A stretch of 54,818 nt of DNA, from assembly GCA_003417655.1 (NCBI GenBank), contig QVMW01000020.1:1-54818 (forward strand), read 5' to 3'. Positions 16,782 through 24,269 of the stretch are shown here, piece by piece (position 1 is the stretch's first letter; each line of letters begins with the position of its first letter). The stretch is from Rhodobacteraceae bacterium 63075 (GTDB taxonomy: Bacteria > Pseudomonadota > Alphaproteobacteria > Rhodobacterales > Rhodobacteraceae). A program made the position numbers and the translations under genes. The notes beneath the pieces were generated by a model. The model was not told the DNA's origin. It saw only the letters and a program-made list of their open reading frames with translations, and did no database searches.

Positions 16782-17050
16782 AGCCACTCAAATTCGGCTG
16801 TTTCTCAAGATCCGGGGCGCCGCTTTTCGCGAAACGGTTTCTGCTGGAGAGAGACCGATCGTGAAACACGCTGCGGGCTTCGGGGCGCAAGTCGCCTCGT
16901 GGCAGAAAAGACGGTGGTCAGCCCCTTGAAGCCTTCCGCCTTGAACCTGAGACATCAGATAAAGTCGGAGCGCCTGCTCCGGTCAAATCTTGTGCTGCAC
17001 CCGGCCAAAAGCAGCGTTGCAGGTTCTTGGCGGGGCGCTTTGATGTGCGC

Positions 17051-17698
17051 TCAGATCAATCCGGCTTCGCGGGCAACTATCACCGCATGTGTCCGGTTCC
17101 GGGCTCCGAGTTTTCGCGATATGGAGCGCACCCGCATCTTCACGGTTGATTCCGTCAGATCAAGCGATGACATGATCTCCTTGTTCGCCAGCCCCTCGCC
17201 CAACTTCTCGAGAATGGCGATCTCACCGGAATCGAGGCCAAAACCATTTTCGCCGCGCTGATCCTTCTTGATGGTGAAATAACTTGCTGGAATAAATGGC
17301 TCTCCCGAGGCCACCAATTCGATCGCGCTGGACAGGGATTGTAATGAAAGGGTCTTGGGGATGAAACCCAACGCGCCGATCTTCATGGATTTCTGGACGA
17401 AATCCTCCGAGGCGTTCCCTGAAAACAAGACTACGGCCTTATCGCCATTGGCCTTCACGATTCTTTGCACGGCCTCCAGCGACAACCTCTCGGGGAAGAG
17501 AACATCGAGCAAGACAACGTCAAACGGTCCGTCTGACTGGACCTTTTCCAAGCACGCCTTGACGTCCCTGACAACTGAGACGGCAAATGGACCTTCCAGA
17601 GGGAGATATTTAGATACCAAATCCGTCACAAGCGAGTGGTCGTCAGCGATAAGGACAGAAGTCACCTTGTCAGCGGACTCTGCTGCTACCGAATTCAT
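17051..17698 (-). CDS. LuxR/NarL-type response regulator
   Basis: A 215-residue response regulator. The receiver domain (about 13-130) has the acidic pair Asp19-Asp20, the phospho-acceptor Asp65 (VVLLDVLF) and the conserved Lys115 (GFIPKTLS). The C-terminal helix-turn-helix (about 150-210) has the LuxR signature GLANKEIMSSLDLTESTVKM. It is transcribed divergently from the molybdopterin-fold protein and hybrid kinase genes, so the kinase at 18460 is its most likely partner, through the Hpt domain. That pairing is inferred from gene order. Confidence 0.9.
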   Translation of the reverse strand: MNSVAAESADKVTSVLIADDHSLVTDLVSKYLPLEGPFAVSVVRDVKACLEKVQSDGPFDVVLLDVLFPERLSLEAVQRIVKANGDKAVVLFSGNASEDFVQKSMKIGALGFIPKTLSLQSLSSAIELVASGEPFIPASYFTIKKDQRGENGFGLDSGEIAILEKLGEGLANKEIMSSLDLTESTVKMRVRSISRKLGARNRTHAVIVAREAGLI

Positions 17699-17796
17699 GT
17701 TATATATCCTTCGCCATGCTCTGCTCGTGAGAGTTGTTTATACGTCTTCTTTTCTGTTTTGGATCACAAATAAAGCGCTTCAAAGTTCTGTTGAGG

Positions 17797-17830
17797 ATAT
17801 CTTTGGAGTGCATTCCGAAACTAAAGATAT
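17797..17830. promoter_or_regulatory. Inverted repeat in divergent control region
   Basis: ATATCTTT (17797-17804) and AAAGATAT (17823-17830) form an inverted repeat between the divergent response regulator and the secreted protein/kinase operon. The surrounding interval 17699-17943 is AT-rich and contains no gene. The arms match those of the inverted repeat before the pilus operon (4936-4966) with nearly the same overall length. It is a candidate operator for the LuxR-type regulator. Confidence 0.35.
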
Positions 17831-17943
17831 ATAGCGTCAAAATTGTCGCTGCGTTACGTATCCGCGCGACCATTGGGAATCCGAAGGACGAAAATGACGA
17901 GACTATTTGTTCGTTTGAAAGTGAATATCAGCAGGAAACCGAT

Positions 17944-18450
17944 ATGAGTAGGACATATTTCAAACAATCCAGGTCTGTTCTGGCAGCTTTGGTGGCAATC
18001 GTGGTGTCATCCGTGCCTCTTTCCGGCCTCCATGCGAGTGATGACGCCGTATTGCTGACAGTTGAAAACACGACACGCGCTGAAGAGCTGGACAGGGCGG
18101 CCCTGGAAGCGCTTCCGCAGGTCTCCTTCGAGACAACGACAATCTGGACTGAAGGAAAGCTCCGCTTCTCCGGTCCGGCTTTGCGCGATGTTCTGGCCGA
18201 AGCGGATTTGCTCGGGCGCGCGGTGATCGCTGAAGCAGCCAACGATTACCGAACGACCCTCTCTGCAGATCTGATTGGAGACAAGTTCCCCATCGTCGCC
18301 ACGCGGATCAACGGTGAGCCATTCGGGGTGCGTCAAAAGGGGCCGCTTTGGATCATTTTTCCATATGACCTGTCCGACGAGTTTCAACGCGAGGCCGTCT
18401 TCGCAGGCAGCGTCTGGCAGCTCAAGCGGCTTCGTCCTGCTGAAGAATGA
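17944..18450 (+). CDS. Secreted molybdopterin-oxidoreductase-fold protein
   Basis: A 168-residue protein from the ATG at 17944 (GGAAACC upstream); longer frames to 17734 lack a signal sequence. A signal peptide (about 1-31, ending HAS) precedes a domain resembling the cofactor-binding fold of sulfite-oxidase/YedY proteins: LRFSGPALRDVLAEADLLG, then NDYRTTLSADLI and a GVRQKGPLWIIFPYD segment. It has no cysteine to coordinate molybdenum, so it probably does not carry out that chemistry. It ends nine bases before the hybrid kinase start. A role as a periplasmic sensory partner of the kinase is inference. Confidence 0.7.
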   Translation: MSRTYFKQSRSVLAALVAIVVSSVPLSGLHASDDAVLLTVENTTRAEELDRAALEALPQVSFETTTIWTEGKLRFSGPALRDVLAEADLLGRAVIAEAANDYRTTLSADLIGDKFPIVATRINGEPFGVRQKGPLWIIFPYDLSDEFQREAVFAGSVWQLKRLRPAEE

Positions 18451-18459
18451 ACTGTCTGA

Positions 18460-21075
18460 ATGCTTGATCCGCTTCGCCCCGGGACGCGAAAAGCCAGGAT
18501 ATGGCTTGCGCTCTTCATCGGGCTTTTGTTCCTCCAGGTCGTTGCGTTCATAATCACCCAGGCAGGCTTGTACCGCGTCTATTCGGCCAATAGCGCCACC
18601 GTCTCCGACAATCAGACATGGGTCGTTTCACAGCTGGAAGTCGACCACCAGAACCTGAAAATCCGCCTGCTCATGTCCGAGCTGGAGACCGCTTTTCAGG
18701 GAGGGGGAACGGTTTCCGAAAGCAGCTGGTCTGAAATCAAGATGGCGTTCGACATCTACTACAGCAGGGTTCAGACAACAAAGAACCAGCTTTCGCTCCT
18801 CAAGGCCAAGGGTGACGTTCCGGAACAGTATTCGAACCACATTGCCACGATACTGAACAGCCGCGATGAGCTCGCTCGCATCATCGACTCAGCGGAAACT
18901 CCAGACAGGGAATTGATCCGACGGCTGACAACCATGCTTGATAATGTCGCGGAGCCGGTGCGGTCCCTGGCCTTGGATACCGTCTTTCTTCTGAGCCAAC
19001 AGGCGGACCTTGAACGAAAAGCCGCGCAGAATTACTTCTTTTTCCACCTGACAGTCGCGGTTCTGACGATTTCTCTTCTCATGACTGCGAGCGTTGCGAT
19101 CCTCGTGATGCTGCGCGATTCTCGCCGACAGAACCAGCGCCTGGAAAGGCTCTTGTCATCGCAAGACAAGACATTTCAGCAGATTCCACGCGCCTTCGTG
19201 CTGACAGATGGAGAAGGCAAGATCCTGCGTTCGAACCGAGCGTTCGAAGCGCTTCTTGGCTGGTCGGAACGAGAAGTTCAGGGCCGGAAGCTATGGGACC
19301 TACTCCCGAAAAAGCGCCGCGCTGCATGGCTGTCCGCGGAAAACAACACCAGGCTGCGCGACCTGCGCGCAGGCGACAGCACGACAATTCGCGAAATCCT
19401 CATCGACAAGACGGAGCGGCGGCTTCCTGTCGAGGTATCAATCATGCACCTTCAGAATGCAGGCAGTTCTGTCTACTTGCTCATGATGCGCAGCATCGCC
19501 TTGGAGCAACGAGCCATGCGCGCCTTGCGACGCGACCGGACAGAAGCCCGCAAACGAGCCTACCAGAACTCCCGATTGCTCAGCGTGATGAGCCATGAGA
19601 TGCGCACCCCCCTTCATGGAGTCATCGCGGCCCTTGACCTTTTGAAGCGCGAAGATCTGGCACCAGACGAGGACGAGCTCGCGACAGTCGCGCTCGAAGC
19701 ATCTCAAACGGCCTTGAAATATTCAAACCAGGCATTGGATCTCGTCGGCCTCGAGTTCGATCCTGCGAACGCGACCCAATCAGAATTTTCGCCTGCCGAA
19801 GTCGTTCATCAAGTCAGTGAGATGCTTCGCCCGACAGCCACCTCCAAGGGGAATGTCATCACGGCCGAGGTTGCCGATGATCTCGACGGTATCGTTCTAG
19901 GTTATGCTGAGCTGGTGCGTCATTCGCTGAGCAACCTGCTCGCAAACGCAGTAAAGTTCACTGAGAATGGCCAGATAGATGTCCGGCTGACGTCGCTCAC
20001 CGACGGAAAACAACTCAAGATCGAGGTTGCAGATACGGGGATCGGGATTTCCGAGACGCAAATGGAGGATATCTTCTCTGACTATGTGACCTATTCGGAC
20101 CAAAGCCACACGCAATGGCAAAGCACAGGCCTCGGATTGAGTCTGTTCAAACGCGCGGTTTCAGGAATGGGCGGAAACTGGGGTGTCTCCAGCCAACTCG
20201 GACAAGGCAGCACATTCTGGTTCACCTTTCCAGTTGAAGGGAGTGATGCCAGCGGCAAGCCACATCCGGCTCCATCAGATGAAACGATCGACGTCTTGCC
20301 TGAAGCATTCAGGGTCTTGGCGGTCGATGACAATCCGATCAACCTTGCCCTCTTGGGCAAAATGCTGGCCGAGCTTGGCGTGAAACACGATCTGGCTCGG
20401 AATGGGCAAGAGGCTGTCGAGACGGCACGTCAGACCTGCTTCGATGCAATTCTCATGGATATCAGCATGCCCGGCATGGACGGTTACGAAACCACGAAAG
20501 AGATAAGAAAAGGCGGAGCCTCAAGGCATGCTGCGATTGTCGCGTTCACAGCGGATACTTCGGTTGAGGCATCCTGCGAGATGTTCGTGACAACAGGGCT
20601 GAATGACGTTCTCTTGAAGCCCGTGACCTTGGACACTCTGCGCAACAAACTCGGACAGCTCGCTGGCAGACAGCAGGACGGCAGGGCGCAATCCCTTGCT
20701 GAAAGCGTTGGAACGACAGAGGGTATGATCGACCGTAAAGTTGTAGAGCGTTTTGCCGCCGTCGGCGGACTCGAAGATCTTCTGCCTCTCATTCAAAAGC
20801 TTCTGGACCAAGCCGACGCGGTCAGAAGCTCTGTTGAGCCCGGGTCCGGGAACAAGGGCGCAACACTGTCAGCGCAGTTTCATGACCTGTCTGGAGCGGC
20901 CGCCATGATGGGCGCGGGGCGCCTTGCGAAAGCGGCCCGTGACTGCGAAGTCGCTGTTGCCCGCGGCTCCGATGAGCAACCTGACCTGTTTGCCGTCTTT
21001 CGCGAGACGGTCGACGCCACGCGCGACGAGTTCTCGGCCCTGAAAGAACAGCTCACCCGGCAAGCCCGGCCTTGA
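18460..21075 (+). CDS. Hybrid histidine kinase (PAS-HisKA-HATPase-REC-Hpt)
   Basis: An 871-residue membrane sensor kinase. Transmembrane helices lie at about 13-35 and 188-213, with a periplasmic helical domain between them. A PAS domain follows (about 235-350; RAFVLTDGEGKILRSNRAFEALLG), then HisKA with phospho-accepting His379 (SHEMRTPLHG), an ATPase domain (N box NLLANAVKF, DTGIGI, STGLGLSL), a receiver with Asp667 (ILMDISMPGMDGYET) and a C-terminal Hpt with probable His808 (HDLSGAAAMMG). This is a complete internal phosphorelay, with the divergent LuxR-type regulator as probable output. It is encoded with the small secreted protein just upstream. Confidence 0.93.
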   Translation: MLDPLRPGTRKARIWLALFIGLLFLQVVAFIITQAGLYRVYSANSATVSDNQTWVVSQLEVDHQNLKIRLLMSELETAFQGGGTVSESSWSEIKMAFDIYYSRVQTTKNQLSLLKAKGDVPEQYSNHIATILNSRDELARIIDSAETPDRELIRRLTTMLDNVAEPVRSLALDTVFLLSQQADLERKAAQNYFFFHLTVAVLTISLLMTASVAILVMLRDSRRQNQRLERLLSSQDKTFQQIPRAFVLTDGEGKILRSNRAFEALLGWSEREVQGRKLWDLLPKKRRAAWLSAENNTRLRDLRAGDSTTIREILIDKTERRLPVEVSIMHLQNAGSSVYLLMMRSIALEQRAMRALRRDRTEARKRAYQNSRLLSVMSHEMRTPLHGVIAALDLLKREDLAPDEDELATVALEASQTALKYSNQALDLVGLEFDPANATQSEFSPAEVVHQVSEMLRPTATSKGNVITAEVADDLDGIVLGYAELVRHSLSNLLANAVKFTENGQIDVRLTSLTDGKQLKIEVADTGIGISETQMEDIFSDYVTYSDQSHTQWQSTGLGLSLFKRAVSGMGGNWGVSSQLGQGSTFWFTFPVEGSDASGKPHPAPSDETIDVLPEAFRVLAVDDNPINLALLGKMLAELGVKHDLARNGQEAVETARQTCFDAILMDISMPGMDGYETTKEIRKGGASRHAAIVAFTADTSVEASCEMFVTTGLNDVLLKPVTLDTLRNKLGQLAGRQQDGRAQSLAESVGTTEGMIDRKVVERFAAVGGLEDLLPLIQKLLDQADAVRSSVEPGSGNKGATLSAQFHDLSGAAAMMGAGRLAKAARDCEVAVARGSDEQPDLFAVFRETVDATRDEFSALKEQLTRQARP

Positions 21076-21122
21076 AACGTCTCGACAAGAGCCCGCGCCC
21101 AGGGTCTCGCAACAGGCCTCGG

Positions 21123-21581
21123 TCAGATCCGGAGTGCGCCCACTCCCCCGGGCACCTGCTTGTGGCCATGACGGCTGTGCCACACTCCGAGGTTTATCGG
21201 CGCTTGCTTCAATGCCAGAAAGAGCGACGACTTGGCAAAGGGATACCGCAAGGAGACATCGGCCAGCGGCAGCCTGTGCGTGCCGTATTCATCCACCTCG
21301 AATTCGCTTGAGACCAGGATAATCGAAGAGTCACAAAGCTTCTGTCGCAGAAGATGGAGCTGATCATAGAGCAACGTGGGCCCGCCGAAATCATCGATAC
21401 TCACGAAAACATAGTCAGGCTGATAATCTTCCAGATACGCATAGGGGATGCCTTCGAAGCCGGATGCCATCAGTGATGGGACACCCAGTTCAGCGAGATA
21501 CTCGGTCAGATCCGAGCGGACATCCCAGTTGGAAGATATCACCAGCGCCTTGACGCGATCCGCGATTAGAGAGTAGCCCAT
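21123..21581 (-). CDS. Single-domain receiver-like protein
   Basis: A 152-residue cytoplasmic protein counted from the ATG at 21581, which has GGGAAGGG upstream; a TTG at 21605 would overlap that site. The fold pattern is receiver-like: VKALVISSNWDVRSDLTEYLAELG, then YQPDYVFVSIDDFGG at the position of the phospho-acceptor strand, and LRYPFAKSSLFLALKQ at the conserved Lys region. Ser or Asn replace parts of the usual acidic pocket, so phosphorylation is doubtful. It is convergent with the hybrid kinase. It may modulate the same signalling pathway (inference). Confidence 0.6.
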   Translation of the reverse strand: MGYSLIADRVKALVISSNWDVRSDLTEYLAELGVPSLMASGFEGIPYAYLEDYQPDYVFVSIDDFGGPTLLYDQLHLLRQKLCDSSIILVSSEFEVDEYGTHRLPLADVSLRYPFAKSSLFLALKQAPINLGVWHSRHGHKQVPGGVGALRI

Positions 21582-21915
21582 CTCGTTCCCTTCCCCGTAT
21601 TTCAAGTCTTCGCCTTACCTATGGTTAACAGGTTTCCGATACGGCTTCAGGCGCGCAGAAGTCGTGAAATGCGCTCAAAGAGATATCGACCGATCAAATT
21701 CGTGCGCATGCACACTTTGGGGGGATGTGCCCGAAAACCGGGCCAGGAGTGCCTGTTGCAAAAGCCCGCGCGAGCTTGTTTCCGCGCTCTGATCAGCACC
21801 CGGGCGAACACGCCGTGTATCCAAAGATAGCAGGACACCCAAATGCACAACTTTTCAAAGCCCACAGGTGCAATCAAACGTTGTGAACGTGTAATCAAAG
21901 AGAGGTCGGGTAGCC

Positions 21916-22155
21916 ATGGACGTCATAGACTTGACCAAGGATTCCTCGCCGATTGTCGCTTTTCAGGAGGCCGTCGACAGCAGCGCCCCGGGCGTCAAGA
22001 TCATCTATCATCGGGGCCGGGTTCTTGCGGGGTCTCGCATGGCGCGCGCGGCGCTCGCAGCTTTCGAGATGGGGCAAGTCGAACTTGTCCAAAGGAGAGA
22101 CAAGCCCTCGGGGTTTTTCGAATTCATTGCGATCAAGAAGAACGCTCCTCACTGA
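21916..22155 (+). CDS. Small conserved-type hypothetical protein
   Basis: A 79-residue protein with an ATG at 21916 and a weak purine-rich site upstream (AGAGAGG at 21900-21906). It has a mixed alpha/beta composition (PGVKIIYHRGRVLAGSRMARAAL) and no membrane segment or known motif. It directly precedes a fragment of the HTH/Rep-like gene, so it may be part of the backbone of the same mobile element. Function unknown. Confidence 0.5.
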   Translation: MDVIDLTKDSSPIVAFQEAVDSSAPGVKIIYHRGRVLAGSRMARAALAAFEMGQVELVQRRDKPSGFFEFIAIKKNAPH

Positions 22156-22246
22156 CGGGAGCCGCCGACGTCCAGCGGAGAGAGGTGGCTCGGTTGGTTT
22201 GAACAGTTTCGAGCCGCTTCCAAAGTGGATTTCCCGAGCTACCTCT

Positions 22247-22358
22247 GTCCACAGTGGACGGGGTAGGGGGTCCACAGTGGACCCCAAACCACCCTAAAAC
22301 CATGCATAAACAACCTGCGCGCGCGAGGCGGCGGAGGAGGAAGTCGAGGATCTGGACA
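22247..22358 (+). pseudogene. Internal fragment of the HTH/Rep-like gene
   Basis: This stretch repeats the linker region of the gene at 1413-2285 (bases about 1767-1885) with high identity. It includes two of the palindromes (GTCCACAGTGGAC), the AAACCACCCTAAAACCAT stretch and the GAGGATCTGGA end, with small deletions in the GCGCGC run. Neither the 5' nor the 3' part of the gene is present. It is the remains of a second copy, probably from another element of the same family, cut on the right by the ISL3 fragment. Confidence 0.8.
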
Positions 22359-22419
22359 TCAGAGCCGGATCGATTCATCCTCGACCCGATCCACCAGATG
22401 CCGGGACTGAACACCTAAA

Positions 22420-23675
22420 GCGCATTGCGAGGCTCCGCATCGTGGCGAAGCCGGGGGATCCGGCCTTCAGCGCGTCAACTTTTCGGGCTTGGTCTGGTGC
22501 CAATGTACCCTGTGTTTTGATACAAAGAGCCGCCGCAACGACCGGCGATATGGCATGGCCTGTTTGCGGATCCCGCACGAGCTCAAGCCTTGCAGGTCTG
22601 GTGACAAGATCGGTCGATGTCTGTTTTTCGGCCCTGCGCCACCGTGCCAGTAATCGTTGAAGATGCGAGTAGCTACCTTCATATCCTTGGCTCTGGATTT
22701 CGTGAAACAATTGCCTGCCACGCCTGTTTCCCTTCTTCCAGGAAACGGCGAGGATTTCTTCAAAGTACCATGGCGACGTCGGCTTCAGTGTCGCCCTGCG
22801 CCGGTCAGGTGGCACTTCCGACTTCAGCCACTTCGCCACGCTACGGCGCTTGAGCCCAGTTCGTCGCTCGATCTCGCTGCAAGACAGCCCCTGTTCGCGA
22901 AGCGCATGAATTGTCGTGAAGATTTCTTTTCGGGACTCGCGATGAGCCGGGCGTGACCGCTGCAGATGAAAGTCCGTGCTGATGTTGTCCGCATCGGACA
23001 GGAGCGCTCGGCCAGTCGCGCGACCATGCATGTTCATCTGTTCTTCGATCGCCTGCCGCAGATTCTGCACAAGATGGAACCTGTCAGCGACCTGCAAAGC
23101 TTGGGGCGCGCCTTGGCGGACAGCCTTTGCATGCAGGCCGCAACGGTCCCTGCTGACCACCTCGATCTCGGGATGGCGGCGCAGCCATTTCGTGCAGGTT
23201 TCCACAGTGCGGTCCTCGAGGATATCGATCACGACATGCCGTTCAAGATCAACGATAATGGTTCCGTATATTTGCGATTTTTTCCAGCTCCAATCATCTA
23301 TGCCGATGACTCTTGGCGGGGGGCGGTGTTGTCCGCAACCTGCTTGAGTTGCCGAAGCACCGTGTCATCGCTGACGCCGACGCCCAAGCGGCGCAAGAGC
23401 CGCTCGGCAGGCCGCCCACCTGTCGCGTGCCCCAGATGACTGACAATCTCCCCGACACGCGAGGTGCAACGTGCAAATGGACGTGCTATCGAGGGGACAT
23501 GGTCTGACAACGTCCGGCGAGGCCAAGCTGAAGCCAAACATCGCCACCGGCAAACTTGGAGTGCCAATTTGACCCCGTCTCCGTGTGCGGGAAAATCCTG
23601 CAGTCGCCGATGCCGCCATCCGTGACGTCGTCGAGATTGCAAACCACGATCTGGGCAGATGCCTATGGGCGCCAA
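22420..23675 (-). pseudogene. ISL3-family transposase, frameshifted and truncated
   Basis: On the minus strand, two frames together spell an ISL3-type DDE transposase. The upstream part (23298-23675) has a zinc/HTH-like N-terminus and a GHATGGRPAERLLRRLGV segment. The downstream part (22375-23317) holds the catalytic core IGIDDWSWKK, DILEDRTVETCTKWLRRHPE and QVADRFHLVQNL, followed by a helix-turn-helix insert. The frame changes at a run of six C on the coding strand (23318-23323 in plus coordinates). The C-terminus is lost after ATMRSLAMRF at about 22420. A programmed shift is possible, but truncation makes the copy inactive. Confidence 0.8.
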
Positions 23676-23844
23676 GGTGCTGGATACAAGCCAGCGGTTG
23701 GTGTCACTTCGCTAAACGCTTTGAACCGACACATCGCTCCCCGGCGACCAATGCTTCTTCGAAATCATGACTATCCCTTCTGAATTTTCCAGTTTCAAGA
23801 TAGTAGCGCCACACAGATTGAGGCAGAACCGAATTAAGGGCTAC

Positions 23845-24105
23845 GCGATAACCGGTGCCAAGATCAAAATCTCCATGGACGGTCGCGGTCGCTATCTCGA
23901 CAATATCTTCATCAAGCACTTGTGGCGATCACTGAAACAGGAGACCGTATATCTTCATGAATTGTAGGACGGCTTCCAAGCAAAGCGGATCATCGACAGC
24001 TGGATCGGATCCTATAACGCCGAGCGGCCACACACTGCGCTTGAAAAACAGACGCCAGACGACGCATACTTTGGCGCAATACAAATGATGAACCAAGCGG
24101 CATGA
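23845..24105 (+). pseudogene. IS3-family orfB, 3' fragment with nonsense codon
   Basis: The frame carries the end of an IS3 OrfB integrase core: ISMDGRGRYLDNIFIKHLWR, LKQETVYLHEL, an in-frame TAG at 23965-23967, then RIIDSWIGSYNAERPHTALE and the tail FGAIQMMNQAA ending at a TGA (24103-24105). The region with the first two catalytic Asp residues is missing. It sits immediately left of the catabolic operon's control region. Confidence 0.8.
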
Positions 24106-24233
24106 AACCTAATCCGGATGCATCTTAGCTGAGCCGCAAACCTGTCCAGAAAAACAGGACCACTTCATGCATCCCAGGAAGCAACATTTAGAACCTGCAA
24201 TCTGATTGTTGCTCTTCCGATGCATGGAATATG

Positions 24234-24260
24234 TTGACATAAGTAAAAAAGTACGTACTT
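24234..24260 (+). promoter_or_regulatory. Candidate promoter and GntR operator of catabolic operon
   Basis: TTGACA at 24234-24239 is a perfect -35 hexamer; a weak -10 (TACTTG) lies at about 24256. Overlapping it is the perfect 12-base palindrome AAGTACGTACTT (24249-24260), nine bases before the GTG start at 24270. The GT...AC half-site pattern fits operators of GntR-family repressors, and a GntR/UTRA gene lies in the operon, so autoregulation is likely. No experimental support; the -10 is poor. Confidence 0.5.
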
Positions 24261-24269
24261 GTTTGCGCC

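Noticed and set aside
23298..23675. Programmed frameshift in the ISL3 transposase at the run of six C.
   Set aside because: Possible in principle, but the copy lacks its C-terminus, and a slip mutation in a homopolymer of a dead gene is simpler.
12718..24105. Three decayed transposase frames interrupted only by TAG codons (12910, 13252, 23965), suggesting amber recoding.
   Set aside because: All three genes are also truncated, two of the sites fit CAG-to-TAG changes, and TAG is used as the normal stop of intact-looking genes here (for example at 237-239 and 3554-3556). Ordinary decay explains them.
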